From NCBI GenBank assembly GCA_002381615.1, contig DFWY01000033.1, positions 12,465 through 76,464 on the forward strand: a stretch of DNA of 64,000 nt. Direction: 5' to 3'. A program made the position numbers and the translations under genes. Every line of letters starts with the position of its first letter. Within the stretch, counting starts at the first letter, position 1. This document shows, piece after piece, positions 27,010-35,821 of the stretch. This stretch comes from Polaromonas sp. UBA4122. Its GTDB lineage: Bacteria > Pseudomonadota > Gammaproteobacteria > Burkholderiales > Burkholderiaceae_C. The notes under the pieces were generated by a model. That model did no database searches and was not told where the DNA came from. It worked only from the letters and a program-made list of their open reading frames with translations.

Positions 27010-27422
27010 GGAAGACTCCTTAAAAACTGCTCCAGAATGATGCAGGCGGACGCTGCGTCGGCATCCTTAGCGCCGCCAGTCAATGCCTCGGTCGTGCTGT
27101 AGCGCTCATCGACCTCAAACACCTGAAGACCATAGCGTCCGCGCAGCTGACGGGCAAATTTTTGCGCACGCACGGTATTGTCGTGGCTCGCACCGTCGGG
27201 GTGAAACGGAATGCCGACGACCAGCGCATCGGGCTGCCATTCCTTGATTCTGGCTTCAATCACCGGAAAACGGGCAACGCCTTCTGCTGCGATGGTCGCT
27301 TGCGGTGTGGCGGTGCGGGTCAGCACATTGCCGGTCGCAACACCGGTACGTTTGAGACCGAAGTCGAAAGCCAGAAAGGTTTGGAGCCCAGCGGCCTGCA
27401 CAGGCATGGCTGTCAGGCTCAT
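27006..27422 (-). CDS. ruvX: RuvX/YqgF RNase H-fold nuclease
   Basis: This 138-residue protein is a putative Holliday junction resolvase or pre-16S rRNA nuclease. The catalytic aspartates lie in FLAFDFGLKRTGVA (about residue 20) and DERYSTTEAL (about residue 110), and VVGIPFHPDG is between them. It overlaps its neighbours by 4 nt on both sides (yqgE upstream, pyrR downstream), so translation is probably coupled. Confidence 0.93.
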   Translation of the reverse strand: MSLTAMPVQAAGLQTFLAFDFGLKRTGVATGNVLTRTATPQATIAAEGVARFPVIEARIKEWQPDALVVGIPFHPDGASHDNTVRAQKFARQLRGRYGLQVFEVDERYSTTEALTGGAKDADAASACIILEQFLRSLP

Positions 27423-28006
27423 GCGTGACCAGCCACGGGAGACAACATCCAGATCTGCAGGCCCAGCAGCATGAGGGCCTTGTCGTAGCGCTGCTCCACC
27501 GGCGTGTCAAAAAGCACCGTCAAATCAGCAGGCACTGTAAGCCAGCTGTTATCCGATATTTCCGATTCCAGTTGACCTTCACCCCAAGCGGAGTAACCGA
27601 GCGAGACAAACACTTTGCGGGGGCCAGCGCCGGTAGACAGCGCTTCCAGCACATCTCTGGACGTGGTCATTTCCAGGCCACCCGGAATCGTCATGGTCGA
27701 GGCGTACACCGATTCGTGACCGGGCATCATGGATTCGTGGAGCACAAAACCACGCTCGGTTTGCACCGGGCCGCCCTGAAAAACCGGTGCTTCAGTGAGG
27801 TCGTTGCGATGCAGCGGCAGCTCGACCTTGTCAAACAGGCTCTTGAGAGTGATGTCGCTGGGCTTGTTGATAACCAGGCCCAAGGCCCCGCGCTCGCTGT
27901 GCTCGCACATGTAGACCACGCTTTTGGAAAACGCTTCATCAGCCAGCCCAGGCATGGCGATGAGGAAGTGGTGCGTCAGGTTAATCAGTCCGGAATCCAT
28001 GGCCAT
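27419..28006 (-). CDS. yqgE: YqgE/AlgH family protein (DUF179)
   Basis: This 195-residue protein has the YqgE pattern: LTHHFLIAMPGLAD at the N terminus, GALGLVINKP (about residue 42) and the VSLGYSAWGEGQLE motif near residue 135. The role is unknown. The conserved pairing with ruvX is seen here with a 4-nt overlap. It is the first gene of the yqgE-ruvX-pyrR-pyrB-pyrX run. Confidence 0.93.
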   Translation of the reverse strand: MAMDSGLINLTHHFLIAMPGLADEAFSKSVVYMCEHSERGALGLVINKPSDITLKSLFDKVELPLHRNDLTEAPVFQGGPVQTERGFVLHESMMPGHESVYASTMTIPGGLEMTTSRDVLEALSTGAGPRKVFVSLGYSAWGEGQLESEISDNSWLTVPADLTVLFDTPVEQRYDKALMLLGLQIWMLSPVAGHA

Positions 28007-28114
28007 GTTTTGATTTTACGCGTGGACGGCCTTCGGTGCCGGTCTTAAAAACCAGTTCTACCCTGAAAGCTCTTCGCAAAGCCGTACCGGGACCTTTTCG
28101 CTACCATCAGCCTC

Positions 28115-29596
28115 ATGCAAAAAAAATATCACACCGGCCTGATGTGGTTCAGACGGGATTTGCGGGTTGATGACAATGCCGCGCTGTACCACGCACTCAA
28201 ATCATGCCAGCAGGTGTTTTGCGTGTTCGTATTTGACCGGGACATTCTGGACGCACTGCCTAGAGCCGACCGCCGCGTGGAATTCATCCGGGAGTCGCTG
28301 GTCGACCTCAACGAGCAACTACAGCGGCTCGCCCTGGAAAACGGCACATCGCATGCCGGCCTGCTGGTGCGGCACGACAGGGCCAGCAATACTCTACCGA
28401 TGCTCGCTGCGCGGCTTTCTGTAGATGCGGTATTTACCAACCACGATGACGAGCCTCAGGCCCTGGCACGCGACGCCGGCGTACAAGCCTTGCTGGAAAA
28501 CAAAGGCGTGGCTTATCACAGCTTCAAGGACCATGTTATTTTTGAGCGCACCGAGGTGCTTAACCTGACCGGCAAACCCTACAGCGTGTTCACGCCCTAC
28601 AAAAATGCCTGGTTGAAGAAAGTTGACAGCTTTTACCTCAAACCCTATCCAGTGAAGCGGTACGCCGGAGCGCTGGCGGCAAGGCCAGCTGACGAGCAGC
28701 GCATTGCGCCGACACTGGACGCTTTGGGGTTTGAAAAAACCAACCTGGCTGCACTAAAAATTCCCACCGGCAGCCAGGGCGGGGCCGCGCTTTTTGCTGA
28801 TTTTCTGGGCCGCATGGTGAACTACAAAGACACGCGCAACTTCCCGGCGGTAAAAGGCCCGAGCTACCTCGGCGTGCACCTGCGATTTGGCACGGTGTCG
28901 ATCAGGAAGATGGCCTCAAGCGCGCTGGAACAGCAACAATACGGAAGCGAGGGCGCAGCCACCTGGCTCAGCGAACTGATCTGGCGCGATTTTTATGCTC
29001 AGATTTTGAGCAATTTCTCCCATGCGGCAGCCAGCGCGTTCAAGCCCGAATATGACGCGATTGCGTGGGAAGAAGGCGAGAAAGCCCAAGCGCTTTTCCA
29101 GGCGTGGTGCGAGGGGCGGACAGGCTACCCGCTGGTGGATGCAGCGATGGCTCAAATCAACCAGACGGGCTACATGCATAACCGCTTGCGCATGGTGAGC
29201 GCCAGCTTTCTGGTGAAAGACCTGGGACTCGACTGGCGCTGGGGTGAGCGTTACTTCGCCGAAAAGCTCAACGATTTTGACTTATCGGCCAACAATGGCG
29301 GTTGGCAGTGGGCGGCCAGCACCGGTTGCGATGCGCAACCTTATTTCCGCATTTTCAATCCGGTCAGCCAGAGCAAAAAATTTGACGCGGAAGGCAAGTT
29401 CATCCGCAACTACTTGGCGGTACTGGAAAAACTGCCCGCCTCCGCCTTGCACAGCCCCTGGCTGACCAAACCGGTGGAGCTCAGCGCCGCAGGTGTGGAA
29501 CTGGGAAAAAACTACCCGATGCCCATCGTGCAGCACGACGTGGCGCGTGCGCTGACACTGCGGCGCTACGCGGCGGTGAAAAAAGTAACCGTCTGA
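28115..29596 (+). CDS. phrB: Deoxyribodipyrimidine photolyase (CPD class I)
   Basis: This 493-residue flavoprotein repairs UV-induced cyclobutane pyrimidine dimers using blue light. The N-terminal alpha/beta domain begins LMWFRRDLRVDDN and binds the antenna cofactor. The C-terminal FAD domain carries TGYPLVDAAMAQ, HNRLRMVSASFLVKDL and the NNGGWQWAASTGCDAQPYF motif, cut here at its core. It stands alone, divergent from yqgE. Confidence 0.94.
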   Translation: MQKKYHTGLMWFRRDLRVDDNAALYHALKSCQQVFCVFVFDRDILDALPRADRRVEFIRESLVDLNEQLQRLALENGTSHAGLLVRHDRASNTLPMLAARLSVDAVFTNHDDEPQALARDAGVQALLENKGVAYHSFKDHVIFERTEVLNLTGKPYSVFTPYKNAWLKKVDSFYLKPYPVKRYAGALAARPADEQRIAPTLDALGFEKTNLAALKIPTGSQGGAALFADFLGRMVNYKDTRNFPAVKGPSYLGVHLRFGTVSIRKMASSALEQQQYGSEGAATWLSELIWRDFYAQILSNFSHAAASAFKPEYDAIAWEEGEKAQALFQAWCEGRTGYPLVDAAMAQINQTGYMHNRLRMVSASFLVKDLGLDWRWGERYFAEKLNDFDLSANNGGWQWAASTGCDAQPYFRIFNPVSQSKKFDAEGKFIRNYLAVLEKLPASALHSPWLTKPVELSAAGVELGKNYPMPIVQHDVARALTLRRYAAVKKVTV

Positions 29597-29599
29597 TTT

Positions 29600-29648
29600 G
29601 CTATGTTTTTAATAGCTATTTATGCCCATCCCATATGGGCTGGAGGCA
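29600..29648 (+). repeat. Dispersed GCTAT/ATAGC repeat between phrB and chpA
   Basis: GCTATGTTTTTAATAGC followed by TATTTATGCCC and a GGAGGCA end. It lies 4 nt after the phrB stop and just before the chpA stop, in the gap between the convergent genes. It may serve as their shared transcript end. Confidence 0.7.
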
Positions 29649-29652
29649 CTTT

Positions 29653-32600
29653 TTATGCTGAAACAGGGATTTCCACGGCACAGTAACGCCGCACCAGGCT
29701 CATCAACTCGTCTTCCGAGTAAGGTTTACCCAGATAGTGGTCAACGCCCAGCTCCTTGGCATGCTCGCGGTGCTTCTCGGCAATCCGCGAAGTGATCATG
29801 ATGATGGGCAGATGGCTCAGGCGCACATCGGCCCGGATGTTGCGCGTCAGATCAAAGCCGTCCATGCGCGGCATTTCAATATCTGACAACACCACCGCAG
29901 GCCGTTCTTCCTGCAAGCGCTCCAGCGCCTGCAGGCCGTCGGCCGCCATGGACACACGGTAGCCTTCGCGCTGCAACAGGCGCTGCGTGACGCGCCTGAC
30001 AGTGATCGAATCGTCCACCACCAGTATCAGGGGAATTTGCGGCACAGCCTGCACAGGCGCCGCTCCCTTCGCGTTGCTGGCGCCCGACTCTTCCAGCACA
30101 TGCGGTTCGGCCTGGTCCGCGCTCCAGGCACGCGCCTGCTGACCATAGACGGCAGCCAGCGCCACCGGGTTGTAAATCAGCACCGCCGCACCCGAAGCGA
30201 GCACAGACATGCCCGCCAGACCCGGCAGCCGCGACAATTGCGGGCCCAGGTTTTTAACCACCACCTCGCGGTTGCCCAGCACTTCATCGACGTGCAATGC
30301 GATCCGCTGGGCAGCGCTTCTGAAAATCACGACCGGCGTGGTCTTGGCCTGCGCTACGCTGCTGTGATGCGAGGCCTGCAGCAAGGCGCCCGACCAGAAG
30401 AAAGGTACGGCCTCGCCAGTGACTTCAATCGTGCCGGTGTTGTAAGCTTGCTGCAACTCCTTGCTGGAGGCGCGCCGCACGGTCTCCACCACGTTGGCAG
30501 GCACACCTACTGTCAGACTGCCTGAGCGAATCATCACCACGTGCGTCACTGCAGTGGTCAGTGGCAGCACCAGTTTGAAGTGTGTGCCCTTTCCGGACAC
30601 GGTAGAGGTTTCAATCCGGCCGCCCAGTGCATTGACTTCAGTGCGGACCACATCCATGCCGATACCACGTCCTGCGAGTTCGGTCACTTGCGCGGCCGTT
30701 GTAAAGCCCGGCATAAAAATCAGGCGGGCAGCCTCCTGGTCATCCAGCGACTGGTCTGCTGTAACCAGCCCGAGGCTCAAGGCTTTTTCGCGGATGCGCC
30801 GCAGGTCCAGGCCGGCGCCATCATCGCTGAAGTCCACCGACACGTCGTTACCTTCCTGGCGAAGGTGGACGGTGATGAGTCCGACCGGGTCTTTGCCAGA
30901 TTCAGTACGACTTTGAGAGCTTTCAATACCGTGGGCCACGCAATTACGCAGCAAGTGCTCGAAAGCGGGTGTCATGCGGTCCAGCATGCCGCGGTCCATT
31001 TCGATGGTACCGCCCAGCAAATCCAGCCGCACTTGTTTGCCCGCTTCCTTGGAAGCCTGCCGCACAACGCGGTACAGACGCTCAGAAATGCCTTCAAACT
31101 CCACCATGCGCGTGCGCAGCAGGTCGCGTTGCAATTCACGGGTCTGACGGGCCTGGGCAATCAGATCGTCCTCGGTGGCTTCCACCGTGCGCTGCAAGGT
31201 GCGCTGCACGGTCGCCACGTCGTTCACCGATTCGGCCATCATGCGGGTCAATTCCTGCACGCGGGTGAAGCGGTCAAACTCGAGCGGATCAAACCCGGCC
31301 TGGGCTTCCTTGGCTTGGGCCAAGCGCGACTGCATCTGTGTTTCAGCCTGCAGCTCAATATCACGCAATTGTTGGCGTAAACGGTTCAAGTTACCGTTCA
31401 TATCGTTGAGGGAGCCGCGCAGCTGAGCGAGTTCGGCTTCCAGACGGGAGCGCGTGATCATGACCTCGCCGGCCTGGTTGACCATGCGGTCAAGCAGCTG
31501 GGATCGCACGCGAACGGAGGCAGAGGCAGCCTGCCGCAATGGCTGCATGACCATGGCTTGCGGCGCCGGAATCGCCAGTTTTCTGGAACTGGTGTCACTG
31601 GCAGCGGCCCCATCAGCCAAAGGTTCCTGAACCTCCAAAGCGGGCGATACAACAGAGACGGCGGTAGCAGGGACTGCAGGTGCAGCAGCGCCTGCAGCAT
31701 CGGCCTGACGCAAGCCTTCAAAAGCGGCTTGCATCGCGTCAAAACGAGTCAATAGAGGTTCAAATTCCTGGGTTGCTGCGGCTTCTGAACCGAGATGCTC
31801 GATTTCTGATTCAATCCGGTGAGCCATCTCACCGAGCCGCAGGGCCCCGGCCAGACGGGCACTGCCTTTGAGCGTGTGCAGCGCACGCAGTACTTCCATG
31901 CGGGCGCCCTGATTGTCAGGTCGCGCAGACCACTGCCGCAGTGCACCGCCCAACTGAGGCATCAGCTCCGCGCCTTCTTCTTCGAAAATCGGAAACAGCT
32001 GAGGGTCGATCGCGTCGACCGCATCGATATCCTCATCGCCTTCTTCGCCGAATGTCGCGATGGCATCAGCCGGAACGGCAACAGGTGCAGGCGATACCAG
32101 CCGCACGGACGGCGCAACGACCGCGGCAGGTGCTGGCACCTCCACCACCTTGGCCTCCACCATTTCAGGCTCGTGCAGATACACGGGTTCTGCGCTGGCA
32201 TCGTCCGCCTGCAATGGCTCGGCAGAAAAATCGAGATCAGCAAACTCGCTCGCTGGCGGCAGAACTGGGTCGAAGAAGTCAAGCTGCTTCAAGCGGTCAA
32301 GAATGCCGACATCAGGCTCCTTGAGAAACCCGGCAGCAAACTGGTGCAGCAAACGGCGTATGTCTTCCGCCGCATCAACAAATATCTGACCATATTTAGC
32401 AGCGCCATCGCTGTGATGAGCCCGGGATTGCTGCAGGGCATGCTCCAGCGCGCGCGCCATTTCAGACAAGGCAACGAACCCGACGGTTGCAGAACTGCCC
32501 GCCAGGGAATGAGCGAGTGCCACCGTCGAATCACTGACCGGCTGGTGGCGTTCAATCGCCCATTCGGAAACTTCGGTCACCAGTCGACGCGACCATTCAT

Positions 32601-35600
32601 CGGCCTCGTTCAAATAGACGTTGTAAAGAGGGATGCCTATGCGCAAGGCACCAATAACCTTGATTTTCTCATCTCCATTGCCGTCAACCGGCAGAGCGCC
32701 ATCAGGAACATCGCCAAGCTCGGCGACGTTCAGGACCGTCGCAGCTTCTTCGATTTGCGAATAAGTGAATTCAAGCGTCTCTACCGGCTCGTACAAAGCG
32801 GCAACTCGCTCCCGCTCGGTAGCGGGTGAAACTTCGTCCGTGACAGGCGCGGCTTGGTCGGGCGCTGCAGCCCGGATCTGGAAGTGCCTGTCAAAATCTG
32901 CCGCCGACAATTCAATCGCTTCCCCAGGCTCCGGCTCTTCAGACAAGCCCTGGGGCTGGTCTGCCACCGCAGGATCAGCAAGCATGGGTGAGACACTGCT
33001 GTCAGCGGAAAGCGCGAACAGGCTGTCGAAATCAATGCCTTCCATATCCATGACGGACGTGGCGACCTGCTCAGCAGGTGTACCGGCCGGCGCCGCTGCA
33101 GCAAGGTCGGTATCAAAAACGATATCAAACTCAAAGACGGGTTCAACGGCTACGTTAGCAGGCAGGTTAGCGCTTGTATTGTCAGGTGCCCCGGACTCCG
33201 GTTGAAGTTCCGGCAGCTCAAGCGCGTCTGCAGCAGCGACTTCCATAGCGGGGGAGGGAACGCTCGGTTCACTGGCTTTTGCAGACAGGTTCAAGGCGCT
33301 GTAGCGCCCTTGGGTACGCATGGCATCTGCACTGCTGCGGAAGGGGGACGCTGACCATGGGTCACCCTGATTCGCAGCGATATCGGCAATCCAGTTTGTG
33401 AAACCGGCCAGGACCTCAAAGGACAAGGCCCTAAATTCAATAGTGGCGGTTTTTTGATCAGCCAGCCAGCTATTGAGCATTTGCTCAAGCGACCAGGCTG
33501 CTTCGCCAAATTCGCTGAGTCCGACCATTCGCGAACTGCCTTTGAGCGTGTGAAAAGCACGCCGCAATACCGTCAGTTGCGCTCCATCGCCCGGGTCGCT
33601 CGCCAGTGCCGCAATGGCTTCCAGGGCATTGCCAACGACTTCACGTGCTTCCTCAAGGAAAATATCGCGCAAGTCATCTTCTTCGAAATCCGCCGAGGCT
33701 GCCTGGCTGGCTGGCGCCTGCACGACCTTGGATGCCAAGGTCGTCAGTGCATTGGCTGTGGCTTCAGCATTGTTCGCAGAAACGGCCACCGCCGCATCAT
33801 GGGCGGTCTGGGCAAGGGCGGACTGCTCAGCAAGTTCAGCATGAGTCGCCAACGCATCCAGTCTCTCGGTGAGATTTTCGTCCGGCTTGCCGACACCCGC
33901 TTCCCGCACCACGGAGATAACTTCCTGTGACAGCAAATCGCTGTTCACCGTCACGGCCGAAGCAGCACTGGCTGCGTTTTGCGTACGACCCATCAGGGGC
34001 TTGAGTTCACCTTTTTCTTCGTCATAGACAAACAGCTTTTTCGCCAGTACAGGCTGGTAATTTAGCATGTCGATCAGGAAACTCAGGGCACCCAGGTTGT
34101 TACCAAGGTGATCAAATGTCCCGGTGGCTCGTGCCCCTTGCTCGTCAATTTCGCTAACGAGCATTTGCTCGACGCTGGCTTTCATGCGTAAAACAGCATG
34201 GGCTGCCTGATCGAGCCCGAGCACCGACAATACACCACGCATCTGTGAAAGCTGCCCAGGCACTGCCTGCAAGGCCGTCTTGTCCTGCGGGTTGCGAAAA
34301 AACACGTCCAGCGAATTTTCGAGTTCGCCCAGTGACACGCGCAATTCACCGACCACACTACCCATGGTCTGTTTATCACTGACCCGGCGATACAGCTCTT
34401 CCATCCAGCCTTCCAGCGGCTGAGGCTCACCACCCGTCCTAACCCGCTCCAGACGCTCCGCCAGATTTGCGGTGCGTACCGTCAGTTGCGGATCGTTGGG
34501 GTCCAAGTCATCGAAGGCCGCTTCAAGATAGAGCACCGCTGTCGCAACTTCCATCGCCAACTCAATTCTGGGGGCTTGGGCGGTGCGGACCGTGGAGTCA
34601 ATCGCACGGGTCAAGGCTTGCGCAAGTGGCTCGCTGGGCGGATGGAGTTTGAGCAGGGAATCAGTCACCAGGCTGAATTGGTCGACCACCGATATGAACT
34701 TGCTGACGTCTCCCGCAGAAAGGGAAGACCAGATTTCCTTGGCGGAAGTGATCCGCTTGCGTGCCTGAGCCAACAGGGCTGGATCGAAGCGGCCAAACTG
34801 CACCATCTCGTAATCGACCGGTTTAAACCGTGTGAGTCCGTAGGTCGAACGGACAGCCGACAGGATGGGCGTATCACTGGCCCGGCTTGAGACTGCCTGA
34901 GCGCAGAAAAAGAGCAGGTCCTGCGCAAGGCGGTCTGATATCGCGGGATCACCTTTGGCAAGCGAGGCATACTGCAACAGGATCCTGGATGCAGCGCGCC
35001 TTACATAAATATCGGCGCTCAGCAGATCGTGCGCGATGGCTTCAAAGTAGGCTGCCGCAATCTTCCAGAAAATCCTGGGCTGGCGATCGGCTTGTCTCGC
35101 TGAAAATCCAAGGCTCAATTCCTTGAGATTCTGTGCAGCCTGCGGCGCCTTACCCCTCATGAGCTGCAGCACCGACTGGTCCATCGCCGCCCGTGCACTG
35201 TCGTCGTAATTCCGGGGTTCGGCGGTCGCCGCCAACTCAGGCTCCAGCCAGCGCCACTCAAACGGCCACAGGTCGGCCGGGTGAATGCGGTCAGCACGTA
35301 CCAGCTCCTGGATATCACGGTACTGCGGAAACAGGGAAACCGCAGAAACCGGCTTGTCCGCAAGCACACCTTCCAGATATTCAGTCAGTGCAAAGCTGGC
35401 ACGCTCGATTTTGGCGGCTGCCTCCTGGCTGCATTGCTCGGGTTGCTGCACAAACTTTTGCACCGCGGCCTCCATGGCCCGCAGCACCCGTGCAGGTCCT
35501 GCCAGCCCCACCATCTCCAGCGCACCCACAGCCTGGTGTAACTGCTGACGCGCAATTCGCAACTGACTGGCGTCAAGCGCTGCGAGATCGGAGCCGCGTG

Positions 35601-35751
35601 CCACCTCGGCCTCCCGCACAAAGCGCTTGAGCGCCTTCGCGGCGCCATCCAGCGACTTGCGCAGCTCGTCAAGCACCCAAGCCAGCGGACCAAGATCGTT
35701 GACGGTGAGATTGATCTCAGCAGCTTTTGAATTCGGGACCTTGGATTGCAT
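29653..35751 (-). CDS. chpA: Hybrid chemotaxis histidine kinase ChpA/PilL
   Basis: This 2,032-residue CheA-type kinase controls type IV pili. In order: a helical N-terminal region (about 1-600), Hpt modules with AFHTLKGSSR (about 733), AHSLAGSS (about 1079) and LHTLKGSAR (about 1294), then dimerisation and HATPase regions (HLLRNCVAHG, DDGAGLD, GRGIGMD near 1600-1690), a CheW-like domain, and a C-terminal receiver (LVVDDSITVRR, LSDIEMPRMDG near 1930-1975). It lies downstream of pilJ and takes signals from PilJ to PilG and PilH. Only three Hpt histidine motifs are evident by eye. Confidence 0.93.
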   Translation of the reverse strand: MQSKVPNSKAAEINLTVNDLGPLAWVLDELRKSLDGAAKALKRFVREAEVARGSDLAALDASQLRIARQQLHQAVGALEMVGLAGPARVLRAMEAAVQKFVQQPEQCSQEAAAKIERASFALTEYLEGVLADKPVSAVSLFPQYRDIQELVRADRIHPADLWPFEWRWLEPELAATAEPRNYDDSARAAMDQSVLQLMRGKAPQAAQNLKELSLGFSARQADRQPRIFWKIAAAYFEAIAHDLLSADIYVRRAASRILLQYASLAKGDPAISDRLAQDLLFFCAQAVSSRASDTPILSAVRSTYGLTRFKPVDYEMVQFGRFDPALLAQARKRITSAKEIWSSLSAGDVSKFISVVDQFSLVTDSLLKLHPPSEPLAQALTRAIDSTVRTAQAPRIELAMEVATAVLYLEAAFDDLDPNDPQLTVRTANLAERLERVRTGGEPQPLEGWMEELYRRVSDKQTMGSVVGELRVSLGELENSLDVFFRNPQDKTALQAVPGQLSQMRGVLSVLGLDQAAHAVLRMKASVEQMLVSEIDEQGARATGTFDHLGNNLGALSFLIDMLNYQPVLAKKLFVYDEEKGELKPLMGRTQNAASAASAVTVNSDLLSQEVISVVREAGVGKPDENLTERLDALATHAELAEQSALAQTAHDAAVAVSANNAEATANALTTLASKVVQAPASQAASADFEEDDLRDIFLEEAREVVGNALEAIAALASDPGDGAQLTVLRRAFHTLKGSSRMVGLSEFGEAAWSLEQMLNSWLADQKTATIEFRALSFEVLAGFTNWIADIAANQGDPWSASPFRSSADAMRTQGRYSALNLSAKASEPSVPSPAMEVAAADALELPELQPESGAPDNTSANLPANVAVEPVFEFDIVFDTDLAAAAPAGTPAEQVATSVMDMEGIDFDSLFALSADSSVSPMLADPAVADQPQGLSEEPEPGEAIELSAADFDRHFQIRAAAPDQAAPVTDEVSPATERERVAALYEPVETLEFTYSQIEEAATVLNVAELGDVPDGALPVDGNGDEKIKVIGALRIGIPLYNVYLNEADEWSRRLVTEVSEWAIERHQPVSDSTVALAHSLAGSSATVGFVALSEMARALEHALQQSRAHHSDGAAKYGQIFVDAAEDIRRLLHQFAAGFLKEPDVGILDRLKQLDFFDPVLPPASEFADLDFSAEPLQADDASAEPVYLHEPEMVEAKVVEVPAPAAVVAPSVRLVSPAPVAVPADAIATFGEEGDEDIDAVDAIDPQLFPIFEEEGAELMPQLGGALRQWSARPDNQGARMEVLRALHTLKGSARLAGALRLGEMAHRIESEIEHLGSEAAATQEFEPLLTRFDAMQAAFEGLRQADAAGAAAPAVPATAVSVVSPALEVQEPLADGAAASDTSSRKLAIPAPQAMVMQPLRQAASASVRVRSQLLDRMVNQAGEVMITRSRLEAELAQLRGSLNDMNGNLNRLRQQLRDIELQAETQMQSRLAQAKEAQAGFDPLEFDRFTRVQELTRMMAESVNDVATVQRTLQRTVEATEDDLIAQARQTRELQRDLLRTRMVEFEGISERLYRVVRQASKEAGKQVRLDLLGGTIEMDRGMLDRMTPAFEHLLRNCVAHGIESSQSRTESGKDPVGLITVHLRQEGNDVSVDFSDDGAGLDLRRIREKALSLGLVTADQSLDDQEAARLIFMPGFTTAAQVTELAGRGIGMDVVRTEVNALGGRIETSTVSGKGTHFKLVLPLTTAVTHVVMIRSGSLTVGVPANVVETVRRASSKELQQAYNTGTIEVTGEAVPFFWSGALLQASHHSSVAQAKTTPVVIFRSAAQRIALHVDEVLGNREVVVKNLGPQLSRLPGLAGMSVLASGAAVLIYNPVALAAVYGQQARAWSADQAEPHVLEESGASNAKGAAPVQAVPQIPLILVVDDSITVRRVTQRLLQREGYRVSMAADGLQALERLQEERPAVVLSDIEMPRMDGFDLTRNIRADVRLSHLPIIMITSRIAEKHREHAKELGVDHYLGKPYSEDELMSLVRRYCAVEIPVSA

Positions 35752-35821
35752 AGATAACGGGCCGGTTCAGAAATCGGGGTTCACAGTCAGCAGTCAGCTG
35801 TCAGCGCATAACAGATGGGCA

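Noticed and set aside
31819..32829. 336-codon open frame on the + strand inside chpA
   Set aside because: The minus strand encodes Hpt and linker regions of ChpA with family motifs; the + frame shows none.
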